A stretch of DNA of 64,000 bases from Metabacillus sp. KUDC1714 (lineage in GTDB: Bacteria > Bacillota > Bacilli > Bacillales > Bacillaceae): assembly GCF_014217835.1 (NCBI RefSeq), contig NZ_CP055263.1, positions 310,001 to 374,000 on the forward strand, written 5' to 3'. Under the pieces are notes generated by a model. The model was given only the letters and a program-made list of their open reading frames with translations. It ran no database searches and was not told the origin of the DNA. Within the stretch, counting starts at the first letter, position 1; every line of letters starts with the position of its first letter. Positions 51,382-60,888 of the stretch are shown one piece after another. Position numbers and translations under genes: made by a program.

Positions 51382-51550
51382 AAGGGTCTGACTTCTATAT
51401 GGCTGGTCACTAAATACTTAGTAAAAGCTTTATAAAGGGGTCAGACCCCTACAAAGTTTTTCACTAAATAATTAGCAAATAACTCTATAGGGGTCTGACC
51501 CTGGTTTTTACTAAATAATTAGCCAATTAACTCTATAGGGGTCTGACCCC
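51382..51550. repeat. Cluster of GGGGTCAGACCCC-type palindromes
   Basis: AAAGGGTCTGACTTC (about 51382), GGGGTCAGACCCC (51437-51449), GGGGTCTGACCC (51490-51501) and GGGGTCTGACCCC (51538-51550) are about 50 bp apart. They are linked by AT-rich ACTAAATAATTAGC(A/C)AA spacers. A relative is at 60762-60797. The cluster fills the lonA-lonB gap. Confidence 0.92.
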
Positions 51551-51559
51551 GATTTTATA

Positions 51560-53242
51560 TTAGACAGATTCCTGATGTGGGTATGTTGCTTGTAAATTAT
51601 TTTGAAGCAAAGGATTGGCCTTCTCTGTTGGTGGGTTTACAAGGGCTAAGTCAAATACTTCTTGTAAATTTGTAACAGGGACAATGTCAATTCCATCAAT
51701 ACCCTTTATGATCGATTCCATATTTTCCTGAGGAATGATTACCGTTTTCGCTCCAGCTTTTTTAGCAGCTTTTATCTTCGGAATGACTCCACCAATAGGC
51801 TTCACATTACCATGTATACTAATTTCACCTGTCATTGCTACCTTATTATCAATAGCAATTTTATGAATAGCAGAAAAGATTCCAGTTGCCATAGCAATAC
51901 CTGCGGATGGACCATCTATCGGTGTACCACCTGGGAAGTTCACATGAATATCATAATCTCCCGCTTTAATCCCCATTGAACGAAGTACAGTTATAACATT
52001 TTCAATTGATCCTTTTGCCATACTTTTTCTTCTAATCGATTTTGAACGGTCACCAATACTTTCTTCCTCGACAATACCAGTAATATTAATGGTACCTTTA
52101 TCTTTCTCAGCCGGGATTACTGTTACTTCAATTTCTAAAAGTGCACCTGTATTTGGGCCATAGACAGCTAATCCATTTACTAAACCTATCTTCGCCTTTT
52201 TATTAATCTTCTTCTCATGTCTAGGTGTTAATTGGCTTGAATGGATAACCCACTTAATGTCCTCTACAGTAATTTCATTTCGGTCCTCAGACATTGCCAT
52301 ACCTGTAGCAATTTGCATTAAATTTACCACTTCACGGCCATTACGGACATATGAAGTTAGCATATCTATTCCTTCATCACTTACGATCATATCAACCTTA
52401 TTCGCTGCCTTTTTCGCGACAATTGAAAGCTCATCTTGCTCAAGATCTCTAAAGAATACCTCAAGACATCTTGATCGAATTGCAGGTGGAATTTCATTTG
52501 GTGTTCTAGTCGTTGCACCAATTAAACGAAAATCAGCCGGCAAACCATTTTTAAAAATGTCATGGATATGTGTTGGGATTTGTGTGTTTTCTTCATTATA
52601 ATACGCACTTTCTAAAAAAACTTTTCGATCTTCCAACACTTTTAACAGCTTATTCATTTGGATTGGGTGCAATTCGCCAATTTCATCAATAAATAAGACT
52701 CCACCATGTGCATTTGTTACAGCACCTTGCTTTGGCTGCGGAATACCTGCTTGCCCCATTGCACCTGCACCTTGATAAATTGGATCATGTACGGAGCCAA
52801 TTAAAGGATCAGCAATTCCTCTTTCATCAAATCTAGCTGTTGTTGCATCCAATTCAACAAAGACAGCATTTTCTTTGAAGGGTGTTCTCACATTTCTTCT
52901 CGCTTCCTCTAACACAAGCCTTGCAGCAGCCGTTTTCCCAACTCCTGGTGGTCCATAAATAATCACATGCTGTGGATTTGAACCACAAAGGGCTGCACGT
53001 AATGAACGAATTCCATCCTCTTGTCCAACTATATCCTGAAAACTTTGTGGTCTTACTTTTTCAGCTAAAGGTTCTGTTAAACGAATCGCTCTCATCTTCC
53101 GTAATTGTTCCATTTCTTTTTTAGATTCACGGTCAATCGAGATTTTTTGAGTTCTTTGGTTTTTTAATAAATTCCAGAAATACATCCCGATAATAATCCC
53201 AAAAAACAACTGAATAAACAAAGCGATACTTGTCCAACTCAT
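51560..53242 (-). CDS. lonB: LonB, forespore Lon-like protease
   Basis: This is a membrane-anchored Lon form without the LAN domain. An N-terminal membrane helix (IALFIQLFFGIIIGMYFW) is followed by AAA+ ([13 protein letters not shown], about 96-108; FIDEIGELHP) and the Lon protease domain (VNFPGGTPIDGPSAGIAMAT). At 560 aa it is like B. subtilis LonB, which is made in the forespore under sigma-F. A forespore promoter is expected upstream of 53242, but I could not settle it. Confidence 0.96.
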   Translation of the reverse strand: MSWTSIALFIQLFFGIIIGMYFWNLLKNQRTQKISIDRESKKEMEQLRKMRAIRLTEPLAEKVRPQSFQDIVGQEDGIRSLRAALCGSNPQHVIIYGPPGVGKTAAARLVLEEARRNVRTPFKENAVFVELDATTARFDERGIADPLIGSVHDPIYQGAGAMGQAGIPQPKQGAVTNAHGGVLFIDEIGELHPIQMNKLLKVLEDRKVFLESAYYNEENTQIPTHIHDIFKNGLPADFRLIGATTRTPNEIPPAIRSRCLEVFFRDLEQDELSIVAKKAANKVDMIVSDEGIDMLTSYVRNGREVVNLMQIATGMAMSEDRNEITVEDIKWVIHSSQLTPRHEKKINKKAKIGLVNGLAVYGPNTGALLEIEVTVIPAEKDKGTINITGIVEEESIGDRSKSIRRKSMAKGSIENVITVLRSMGIKAGDYDIHVNFPGGTPIDGPSAGIAMATGIFSAIHKIAIDNKVAMTGEISIHGNVKPIGGVIPKIKAAKKAGAKTVIIPQENMESIIKGIDGIDIVPVTNLQEVFDLALVNPPTEKANPLLQNNLQATYPHQESV

Positions 53243-53687
53243 TGTAGTCCCTCCTGCTAAAGTCTCTTGTTTACCGCTACAAGTTGATATATAGACGGAG
53301 TCACTTAGATCATTCTTAGAGTGTATAATCTCCGGCCTTGTAGATTATTTTTTTATCTTGTCCTATGTCTACTTAGTAGATCAGTCATTAAACAAAGTAA
53401 ACCATAAAGAAAATGAAAGTGCCTATTATGTAATATGGATTCCCTTTTCACTTAAAGCTGACAAAAGACAAGCTTCAGCTTGCCTTTTAGCTTAGGCAAA
53501 ATATTTGTAGGTACTTTTAGTATGAAGCGGTTATTTATAGCTAGTATCTCCGAGGTTCTACTGGAATAAACATGTTTTTCTTTTAAAACATCTATAGCAT
53601 ATTACAATCTCTTCTAAATTAAAGGAATAACGAACTGATGTTATCAGGCTGTCGAATATGTAGGGATAGAGAGCCTTTTTATCAATG

Positions 53688-54057
53688 CTGTTTTCGCATA
53701 CTTGGTGCTATTTACCAAGAACTCCGGTGTGGTTGATTCCAGAGAGTTGCTCGCTTTCCGCGGAGCGGGCGGTGAGCTTCCTCGGCGTAAACGCCCTGCG
53801 GGGTCTCACCTGTCCCGCTGCTCCCGTAGGAGTCTCGCAATCCGTTCCAATCAACCTGAATTAGTTTTTGTTTTAGGCTGTTTTCGCAAACTTTGTTGCT
53901 TTTAAAATAGTATTGGGTTGGTTGATTGGCGCTCCAGGATGCTTGCTTTCCGTGGGGCGGGCGATGAGCCTCCTCAGCGCGAAGCGCCTGCGGGGTCTCA
54001 CCTGTCCCGCTACTCCCACAGGAGTCTCGCACCTTCCGCACCAATCACCCTAATCAG
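53688..54057. repeat. Two tandem copies of a GC-rich intergenic repeat (unit about 189 bp)
   Basis: Each copy runs from CTGTTTTCGCA(A/T)ACTT to CACCTGTCCCGCTxCTCC and xGGAGTCTCGCA. The GC-rich cores are at 53731-53865 and 53919-54057. Each contains GCTTTCCGxGGxGCGGGCG, TGAGCxTCCTC and GGGGTCTCACC. The element is clearly richer in GC than the surrounding sequence and has no plausible coding content. The remainder of the lonB-clpX gap (53243-53687) is AT-rich with no gene seen. Confidence 0.9.
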
Positions 54058-54170
54058 TTTTGTTCAAAAACAACAATCTTTTAGAAAAGAGCCTTGTTTT
54101 AAAAGCAACAATCTCTTAGAAAAGAGCTTTTATCAAAGAAAGAATTACTTTTTCTATTTTTGAATACACG

Positions 54171-54203
54171 AAAAAGGAAGCTGATATATATCAGCTTCCT
54201 ATC
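54171..54203 (-). terminator. Terminator of clpX
   Basis: AGGAAGCTGATA and TATCAGCTTCCT arms followed by TTTTTCG on the minus strand. Confidence 0.87.
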
Positions 54204-54224
54204 TAACGTTAAACAATTGCTAAC

Positions 54225-55490
54225 TTAAGCAGATGTTTTTTTATCATCTTGTATAACTGTCCCATCATTTAGGACAAGCTTTGGCGAGATATTTCCTGTA
54301 ACAGTCTCAGCAGTTATAATTGTTTTCGTAATATCGTCTCTAGAAGGTAGGTCAAACATCATATCAAGCATAATACCCTCGATAATTGAACGTAGACCGC
54401 GGGCACCAGTTTTTCTTTCAATTGCTTTTTTAGCAATCTCCATCAGTGCTCCCTCTTCAAACTCAAGTTCAACTCCATCTAGATCAAGCATTTTTTGATA
54501 TTGTTTTACTAGAGCATTTTTTGGTTTCGTTAGGATTTCAACTAATGCATCTTCATCAAGTGGCTCTAAGCTCGCAATTACAGGTAAACGACCAATAAAT
54601 TCAGGTATTAAACCAAATTTCAATAAATCTTCTGGCAATACTTGTGAAAGAAGAGCTTTTTTATCTAGGTCTGCATTTTTGTTGTCTGATCCAAAACCAA
54701 TAACTTTTTTGCCAAGACGGCGTTTAATAATTTGTTCAATGCCATCAAACGCTCCACCACAAATGAACAGAATGTTGGTTGTATCAATTTGAATAAATTC
54801 TTGGTGTGGATGCTTTCTACCACCTTGTGGAGGAACACTAGCTACCGTACCCTCAAGAATTTTAAGCAATGCTTGCTGAACACCTTCTCCTGATACATCA
54901 CGTGTAATGGAAGGATTCTCAGATTTACGAGCAACCTTATCGATTTCATCGATATAAATAATACCCTTTTCTGCTTTTTCAACATCATAGTCAGCGGCTT
55001 GAATTAGTTTTAACAAAATGTTTTCAACATCTTCACCTACATAACCTGCTTCTGTTAATGATGTTGCATCAGCGATTGCAAAAGGAACATTTAATATACG
55101 TGCTAATGTTTGAGCAAGCAATGTTTTACCACTTCCAGTAGGACCGATCATTGCAATGTTACTTTTGGAAAGCTCAACATCATCAATCTTACTATTAGAA
55201 TTAATTCGTTTATAATGATTATATACGGCAACTGCTAAAGATTTCTTAGCTTGGTCTTGACCAATAACATACTCATCTAGAATTTCATCAATTTCTTTCG
55301 GTTTTGGAACATCTTTAAATTCAACTTCTTCTTCAGTGCCTAGCTCTTCTTCAACGATTTCTGTGCAAAGCTCAATACACTCATCACATATGTATACTCC
55401 AGGTCCAGCTACTAACTTACGAACCTGATCTTGGGTTTTACCACAAAATGAACATTTCAATTGTCCTTTTTCGTCGTTAAATTTAAACAT
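54225..55490 (-). CDS. clpX: ClpX, ATPase subunit of ClpXP
   Basis: ClpX unfolds substrates for ClpP. The N-terminal zinc domain has CSFCGKTQ and CDEC (residues 10-37). The AAA+ core has [15 protein letters not shown] (about 114-128) and IIYIDEIDK. The ClpP-binding IGF loop is in [11 protein letters not shown]. It is 421 aa. The 433-bp gap upstream contains two perfect palindromes. Confidence 0.98.
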   Translation of the reverse strand: MFKFNDEKGQLKCSFCGKTQDQVRKLVAGPGVYICDECIELCTEIVEEELGTEEEVEFKDVPKPKEIDEILDEYVIGQDQAKKSLAVAVYNHYKRINSNSKIDDVELSKSNIAMIGPTGSGKTLLAQTLARILNVPFAIADATSLTEAGYVGEDVENILLKLIQAADYDVEKAEKGIIYIDEIDKVARKSENPSITRDVSGEGVQQALLKILEGTVASVPPQGGRKHPHQEFIQIDTTNILFICGGAFDGIEQIIKRRLGKKVIGFGSDNKNADLDKKALLSQVLPEDLLKFGLIPEFIGRLPVIASLEPLDEDALVEILTKPKNALVKQYQKMLDLDGVELEFEEGALMEIAKKAIERKTGARGLRSIIEGIMLDMMFDLPSRDDITKTIITAETVTGNISPKLVLNDGTVIQDDKKTSA

Positions 55491-55598
55491 TGTTTCACCC
55501 CTTGTATCTTTATCTCATTCTTTAATAATTCTACCCAACCCTAATTTAATGTCTATCTTTCCCAACCATGTCAGGGAATAGAAGGTGGATGCTTTTCT

Positions 55599-55622
55599 TT
55601 TCTTTACATATATGTAAAGAAA
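55599..55622. repeat. 24-bp perfect palindrome upstream of clpX
   Basis: TTTCTTTACATA is followed directly by its reverse complement TATGTAAAGAAA. It could act as an operator or a hairpin in the clpX leader. Confidence 0.9.
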
Positions 55623-55688
55623 CTAATTTTAAAACAGGTATGTATTGCATTTTACCATAAGTAACGCGAAGACAGGTAATGATACTAC

Positions 55689-55718
55689 TTCAACTTTGTA
55701 AAAGGTTACAAAGTTGAA
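55689..55718. repeat. 13-bp inverted repeat upstream of clpX
   Basis: TTCAACTTTGTAA, loop AAGG, TTACAAAGTTGAA. Not followed by a clean T run on the minus strand, so it is not an obvious terminator. Confidence 0.88.
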
Positions 55719-55876
55719 AAAATAGAAAAAAGTTTTCATTGTACTTTATTTCCATTTCCCTATTTTTTAGCATGTTAAGCCTTTTCGAATTATTACTTAT
55801 TTTATTACTTCATGTGTATGTATGTATTGGCTTTCTTATATCATTCCCAAAGGAATATAAATAAAACATAATTGTA

Positions 55877-55914
55877 CAAAACAAGGCACGATCCACTCGC
55901 GCCTTGTTCTTTAA
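55877..55914 (-). terminator. Terminator of tig
   Basis: AACAAGGCGCGAG and CGTGCCTTGTT arms on the minus strand, followed by a T-rich stretch. Confidence 0.85.
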
Positions 55915-55923
55915 TTATTATTA

Positions 55924-57213
55924 TTATGCAACAACTTTACTATTTTCTACAAGAAAATCGATCGCTTTACGAACTTTTAAATCTTCTTTAAGACCTTCAG
56001 CTGATCCACCTAATGCTTGTTTGATATTTTCAATTGGCATATTGTACATTTCAGCCATTTTAGATAATTCCGCTTCAACATCCTCATCAGAAACTTCAAT
56101 GTTTTCCGCTTTAACAATTGCTTCAAGTGTTAAGTTGTATTTTACACGTTTCTCTGCATCAACTTTCATTTGAGCTTTTAATGCTTCTTCATCTTGACCT
56201 GAGAATTGGAAGTATAAGTCAAGGTTCATACCTTGCATTTGAAGACGTTGCTCAAACTCTTGCATCATGCGTGAAATTTCGTTTTCAATTAATGCATTTG
56301 GAATATCAACTTCTACACTTTCAGCAGCTTTCTCAACTAGAGTATCTCTTAGTTGATTTTCAGCTTCAGTCTTTTTAGCTTCTTCAAGACGAGTTCTTGT
56401 TTGAGCTCTAAGTTCTTCAAGTGTTTCAACTTCCTCGTTAACATCTTTAGCAAATTCATCATCTAAAGCTGGAAGCTCTTTCGCTTTAATTTCATGAATC
56501 TTCACTTTGAAAACAGCTTGCTTTCCTGCAAGATTTTCAGCGTGATATTCTTCAGGGAATGTTACTTCGACATCCTTCTCAGCTCCAGCTTCTAAACCGA
56601 TAAGCTGTTCTTCAAAGCCAGGGATGAATGAACCTGAACCAATTTCTAATGAGTAGTTTTCAGCTGCTCCACCTTCAAAAGCTTCTCCATCAACATAGCC
56701 ATCAAAGTCAAGAACTGCAGTATCACCGTTTTCAATCGCGCCTTCTTCTTTAACAGCTAATTCTGCTTGACGTTCTTGAAGTTGTTTTAATTCATTCTCC
56801 ACATCTTCATCTGTTACAGTGTCGTCTAATTTTTCAACTTCTAGACCTTTATATTCACCTAATTTCACTTCTGGTTTAACTGTAACCTTTGCAGTGAAAA
56901 TTAAGCTTTTTCCTTTTTCAACTTGTTCAACATCAATTTCAGGACGATCCACTGGTTCAATTCCAGCTTCATCAACTGCATTAGGATATGCTGTCGGTAA
57001 GATAATATCTAATGCATCTTGATATAGAGATTCTACACCAAAGCGTTGTTCAAACATACCACGTGGAATTTTACCTTTACGGAATCCAGGAATAGAAACC
57101 TGCTTAACTACCTTTTTAAATGCTTCATCAAGTGCTTTTGTGAAGTCCTCTGCAGAAACTTCAACCGTAAGAACGCCATCGTTCCCCTCTAATTTTTCCC
57201 ATTTTACTGACAT
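55924..57213 (-). CDS. tig: Trigger factor
   Basis: This ribosome-associated chaperone and peptidyl-prolyl isomerase catches nascent chains. The ribosome-binding signature [13 protein letters not shown] is at about residues 43-55. The FKBP-type PPIase domain (about 150-245) has [20 protein letters not shown], and the C-terminal arms follow. It is 429 aa with SD GGAGG. Confidence 0.98.
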   Translation of the reverse strand: MSVKWEKLEGNDGVLTVEVSAEDFTKALDEAFKKVVKQVSIPGFRKGKIPRGMFEQRFGVESLYQDALDIILPTAYPNAVDEAGIEPVDRPEIDVEQVEKGKSLIFTAKVTVKPEVKLGEYKGLEVEKLDDTVTDEDVENELKQLQERQAELAVKEEGAIENGDTAVLDFDGYVDGEAFEGGAAENYSLEIGSGSFIPGFEEQLIGLEAGAEKDVEVTFPEEYHAENLAGKQAVFKVKIHEIKAKELPALDDEFAKDVNEEVETLEELRAQTRTRLEEAKKTEAENQLRDTLVEKAAESVEVDIPNALIENEISRMMQEFEQRLQMQGMNLDLYFQFSGQDEEALKAQMKVDAEKRVKYNLTLEAIVKAENIEVSDEDVEAELSKMAEMYNMPIENIKQALGGSAEGLKEDLKVRKAIDFLVENSKVVA

Positions 57214-57542
57214 GTGTTGTTCCCTCCAAAAATCTATAATGATTGTGCGAATAAGTGATAGGTAAATGGTGGTTGCTTGTCCAGTTTAAACAATCAAACA
57301 CTATGATATACCTGTTTTATGTACGGTAAAAATAACCGAATACTAACCATGCTTAAGGATTTCGCATAATTGAAACATCCAGACGTGAGATTCTCCTCAT
57401 CCCCATCGATGTTCGTTTCACTACCATAGTTCCTATTGTCAACCGCCTATACGACAGGTTGGAACGAGATAAAATAGAAGGCCCATTTTTGCCCACACTT
57501 AAAAGACCTTATATACGATGATCACTATTTTGCAACCATTTT

Positions 57543-57570
57543 ATTATAACATAGAAAACATTCCTTTCAA
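57543..57570 (-). promoter_or_regulatory. Putative sigma-A promoter of tig with a long leader
   Basis: On the minus strand TTGAAA (57565-57570) and TATAAT (57543-57548) are 16 bases apart. If used, the leader to the tig ATG is about 320 nt. The 57214-57540 stretch contains no gene I can support, and no known riboswitch pattern. Confidence 0.55.
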
Positions 57571-57579
57571 CATATAGCC

Positions 57580-58584
57580 TCATATTTGCATATAAGAAAT
57601 TTCTTCTATTTGATATATTTTTTTACATACTTCTTGTAATGTCGATATAGACAGCCCGTACATTTGCTGAACTTCCTCAGGATCTAATACTATTCCATGC
57701 ATCTCATATCCAACTATATGAAGAGCAGCAGCCCATAAATTACCATCTGTCGGTTGAGGAAGAAGTGGGAAAAGAACATATAAATGTCTAATCCATAGCT
57801 CTTTTACCGCCTCAAAAAGAGTGGGATTTTCTTGCCCTAACGTGTCATCTAATATATTTAGGACTTTCTTCGTAAAAGGTAAATCGGCAATATCGTTGAG
57901 CTTTGCAGGGATGACCGTGACGGATTCGCCAAATTTGTACACCGTCACTTCCTTTTCAACTTCGTTCTCTATCATTAGATGTAAAATCATAGATTTAATC
58001 ATCGGATGACTATTTGGATTTTCTAATAGGACCTTTAACGATGAGTAATGCTTACTTAAATTTCTATCTTGTAATGATTGGATATAAGCCATTTGCTTGT
58101 TTGTGTTTTCAAGAATGTCTTCAATATATGTCGAACCCGCATCATTATCATCTTCAAAAATATCCTCATCATTTTGAGTCATTTTCCGACTAAATTCTAA
58201 TAATTTATAAAAATGCTCCGCACTTTCTGCAGGAAGATGATTCTCTTCTAACACAGCTTCGATTGTAGTTTGAACTTCGTGATATTCTCGAAGCTGAATT
58301 AAAATCGTTAAATAAATTTGTAACACCGTAAAGTAGTGACCAATATCTTCCAGAAGCATTTTCTTACAAATTTCTTTCGCTTCTTTTAATTCTCCAAGCT
58401 CCATAAAGCAAATTGCCATACCTAAATAGAGCTCTGCCTTATCTTCATTTAAATTTTTAGCTTCAGAAAACATATCAAGTGCCTCATGATACTTTTTCTC
58501 TTTTAATAAGGCCATTCCCTTATCTATGTATCGTTCTTTCAAATTAGGGAAGGGAATGATCTTTGAACGTTTTTTCTCATTCAT
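57580..58584 (-). CDS. ysoA: YsoA-like tetratricopeptide repeat protein
   Basis: The 334-aa protein has TPR-like helical repeats in the first half (GMALLKEKKYHEALDMFSEA, AELYLGMAICFMELGELKEA, about residues 18-85). An acidic segment (EDIFEDDNDAG) and a second helical domain follow. There is no signal peptide. B. subtilis has ysoA at this place between tig and leuD. Its binding partners are not known. Confidence 0.85.
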   Translation of the reverse strand: MNEKKRSKIIPFPNLKERYIDKGMALLKEKKYHEALDMFSEAKNLNEDKAELYLGMAICFMELGELKEAKEICKKMLLEDIGHYFTVLQIYLTILIQLREYHEVQTTIEAVLEENHLPAESAEHFYKLLEFSRKMTQNDEDIFEDDNDAGSTYIEDILENTNKQMAYIQSLQDRNLSKHYSSLKVLLENPNSHPMIKSMILHLMIENEVEKEVTVYKFGESVTVIPAKLNDIADLPFTKKVLNILDDTLGQENPTLFEAVKELWIRHLYVLFPLLPQPTDGNLWAAALHIVGYEMHGIVLDPEEVQQMYGLSISTLQEVCKKIYQIEEISYMQI

Positions 58585-58679
58585 ATGGTGGTCAACTCCA
58601 GCAGCGAATCTTTGCTTACAAGTTTATCAATCCAACTCTTGGAAAACAAGCGGTACCTAATTAAAAAGTAGCTTTGAAC

Positions 58680-58714
58680 AAAAAAAGAGCTGGCATTATA
58701 GAAATGCAGCTCTA
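58680..58714 (-). terminator. Terminator of the ilv-leu operon
   Basis: AGAGCTGCAT and ATGCCAGCTCT arms followed by TTTTTTT on the minus strand. The 5' arm overlaps the last leuD codons. Confidence 0.87.
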
Positions 58715-59289
58715 CTTTCTTCAAATTTTTGAATTTTTTCGTTGTAGTTTAGTGTTAAGTCAATTTCGTCTTTCCCATATAGCAGCATGTCTTTCCAGTA
58801 TGGATCAACAGCAAATGATTCTGAAAGATTATCACTATCCGTAAGCTTTTGCTCTTCTAAGTCTATTTTTAGTTCGTATCCTTCAGCATTTGCCTTTTCT
58901 CGGATCACATCTAAAACAGATTGATCTAAAGTAATTGGCAACAAGCCATTTTTTAGACAGTTCTGATGGAAAATATCTGCATAGGAAGGTGCTAAAATAA
59001 CTTGAAATCCGTAATCTGACAGAGCCCAAGGAGCATGCTCACGAGAAGATCCACAACCGAAATTTTCTCCAGCTAGTAAAATAGAGGCTCCCTTACTTTT
59101 CTCTTGATTTAATTCAAATTCTGGATTATCAGATCCATCAGGAAGGTATCTCCAATCGAAAAAGGCAAATCGACCATAGCCTGTTTTTTCGATTCTTTTA
59201 AGGAATTGCTTTGGAATAATTTGATCTGTGTCAACATTTGCTCTATTTAAAACTGCTATTTTCCCAGTATGGGTAGTAAAAGGTTTCAT
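58696..59289 (-). CDS. leuD: 3-isopropylmalate dehydratase, small subunit
   Basis: LeuD pairs with LeuC to isomerise 2- to 3-isopropylmalate. ANVDTDQIIPKQFL and AGENFGCGSSREHAPWAL are the swivelling-domain signatures. The start ATG 59289 has GGAGGGG upstream, 14 bases after leuC; the longer frame to 59346 is inside leuC. 197 aa. Confidence 0.97.
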   Translation of the reverse strand: MKPFTTHTGKIAVLNRANVDTDQIIPKQFLKRIEKTGYGRFAFFDWRYLPDGSDNPEFELNQEKSKGASILLAGENFGCGSSREHAPWALSDYGFQVILAPSYADIFHQNCLKNGLLPITLDQSVLDVIREKANAEGYELKIDLEEQKLTDSDNLSESFAVDPYWKDMLLYGKDEIDLTLNYNEKIQKFEESRAAFL

Positions 59290-59302
59290 TTTGCCCCTCC
59301 TA

Positions 59303-60730
59303 TTATGCGTGAATTTTCTCCTTCTGAATGTGTCGAACATCAACAAATTTACCGTGTAATGCTGCAGCTGCTGCCATAGCAGGGCTTACTAGATGTGTTC
59401 TCGCACCTTTACCCTGTCTACCTTCAAAGTTTCGATTTGAGGTCGAAGCACAACGTTCTCCTTCTGGAACAACATCATTATTCATGCTTAAACACATACT
59501 ACAGCCAGACTCTCTCCATTCAAAGCCAGCTTCTTTAAAAATGACATCTAAGCCTTCCGCTTCTGCTACCTTTTTAACTGTTTGAGATCCAGGTACAACG
59601 ATTGCTCTGACGGTAGGAGCAACCTTTTGCCCTTTTAGTCCTTTAATAACTTCAGCTGCTTGGCGTAAATCTGTCAAACGTGAATTTGTACAAGACCCAA
59701 TAAAGACATGATCAATTGTAATATCCTCAATCTTCATATTTGGTTGTAATCCCATATAATCAAATGCACGTTTTGCTTCATCTACTTCTTCTGAATTTTG
59801 AAAACCGTTTAGATCAGGTGTCTTTTCGTCAACACCAACTGCCATTCCAGGGTTTGTTCCCCAAGTTACCATTGGAGCAATGTCTTCACCTTGTAACGTA
59901 ATGACTTCATCATATTCTGCGCCTTCATCAGTTTTTAACGTTTTCCAATATTCTACTGCCTTATCGAACTCTTCACCTGTTGGTGCATATTTCCTTCCTT
60001 TAATATAAGAGAAAGTTGTTTCATCTGGTGCGATAAGACCTGCCCTTGCTCCAGCTTCAATCGACATATTACAGATTGTCATTCGCTCATCCATTGATAA
60101 GCTCTCAATAACCTCACCTGTAAACTCAATAATAAAACCTGTACCAAAACGAACTCCGTATTTTCCAATTACAGCTAAAATGACATCCTTAGCAGTAACC
60201 CCATTTTGAAGTTTTCCTGGAACATGTATGTTTAACGTTTTTGGACGTTGTCTCCATAATGTCTGTGTTGCTAAGACATGTTCTACTTCACTAGTACCAA
60301 TTCCAAAGGCAATCGCTCCAAAGGCTCCATGTGTTGATGTATGACTATCACCACATACAATTGTTTTCCCTGGAAGTGTTAAGCCTAATTCAGGTCCAAT
60401 AACATGGACTATTCCTTGATCTTCACTTTCAAGGTCAGCTAAACGAATTCCAAATTCTTTACAGTTACGTTCTAATGCTCCAATTTGAAGTTTTGCAACC
60501 TCATCATTAATCACAAAGCGGTTTACCGTTGGGATGTTATGATCCATCGTAGCAAATGTTCTGTCTGGTCTTCTTACTTTACGATTTTTTTCACGCAAAC
60601 CTTCAAATGCCTGTGGTGATGTAACTTCATGTATTAAGTGTAAATCAATATAAATTAGATCAGGCTTACCTTGTTCTTGCTGAACAATATGCTCATCATA
60701 TATCTTTTCAATTATCGTTCTAGGCTTCAT
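59303..60730 (-). CDS. leuC: 3-isopropylmalate dehydratase, large subunit
   Basis: LeuC carries the [4Fe-4S] cluster on the Cys of [10 protein letters not shown] and [11 protein letters not shown]. The aconitase fold motif MDHNIPT and [13 protein letters not shown] are clear. I start at ATG 60730 ([14 protein letters not shown]), with AAGGAGG 9 bases upstream; ATG 60736 is too close. 475 aa. Confidence 0.97.
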   Translation of the reverse strand: MKPRTIIEKIYDEHIVQQEQGKPDLIYIDLHLIHEVTSPQAFEGLREKNRKVRRPDRTFATMDHNIPTVNRFVINDEVAKLQIGALERNCKEFGIRLADLESEDQGIVHVIGPELGLTLPGKTIVCGDSHTSTHGAFGAIAFGIGTSEVEHVLATQTLWRQRPKTLNIHVPGKLQNGVTAKDVILAVIGKYGVRFGTGFIIEFTGEVIESLSMDERMTICNMSIEAGARAGLIAPDETTFSYIKGRKYAPTGEEFDKAVEYWKTLKTDEGAEYDEVITLQGEDIAPMVTWGTNPGMAVGVDEKTPDLNGFQNSEEVDEAKRAFDYMGLQPNMKIEDITIDHVFIGSCTNSRLTDLRQAAEVIKGLKGQKVAPTVRAIVVPGSQTVKKVAEAEGLDVIFKEAGFEWRESGCSMCLSMNNDVVPEGERCASTSNRNFEGRQGKGARTHLVSPAMAAAAALHGKFVDVRHIQKEKIHA

Positions 60731-60761
60731 GGTCATAAACCTCCTTTTATAGATGGAAAAA

Positions 60762-60797
60762 TGAGGGGCTGACAAATGCACGTGTCAGACCCCTCAA
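60762..60797. repeat. GGGGTC-type palindrome between leuB and leuC
   Basis: GAGGGGCTGACA and TGTCAGACCCCTC arms around AATGCACG. It is related to the lonA-lonB cluster and lies inside the leu transcript. The rest of the 158-bp gap shows no gene. Confidence 0.82.
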
Positions 60798-60888
60798 ACT
60801 CAGGTATCGTTAATTATCAAGTAGATAACATAGTATATTGGTCTATTGTTAGCACAGGCTTGAAGATCAGGTCTTTTAATATTACGAT

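Noticed and set aside
51382..51550. Insertion sequence in the lonA-lonB gap
   Set aside because: No transposase code and no target-site duplication are seen; only short palindromes are present.
53712..54044. Open frames on both strands over the GC-rich tandem repeat
   Set aside because: The frames exist because the sequence is GC-rich and duplicated. There is no SD, and the two copies do not preserve one reading frame.
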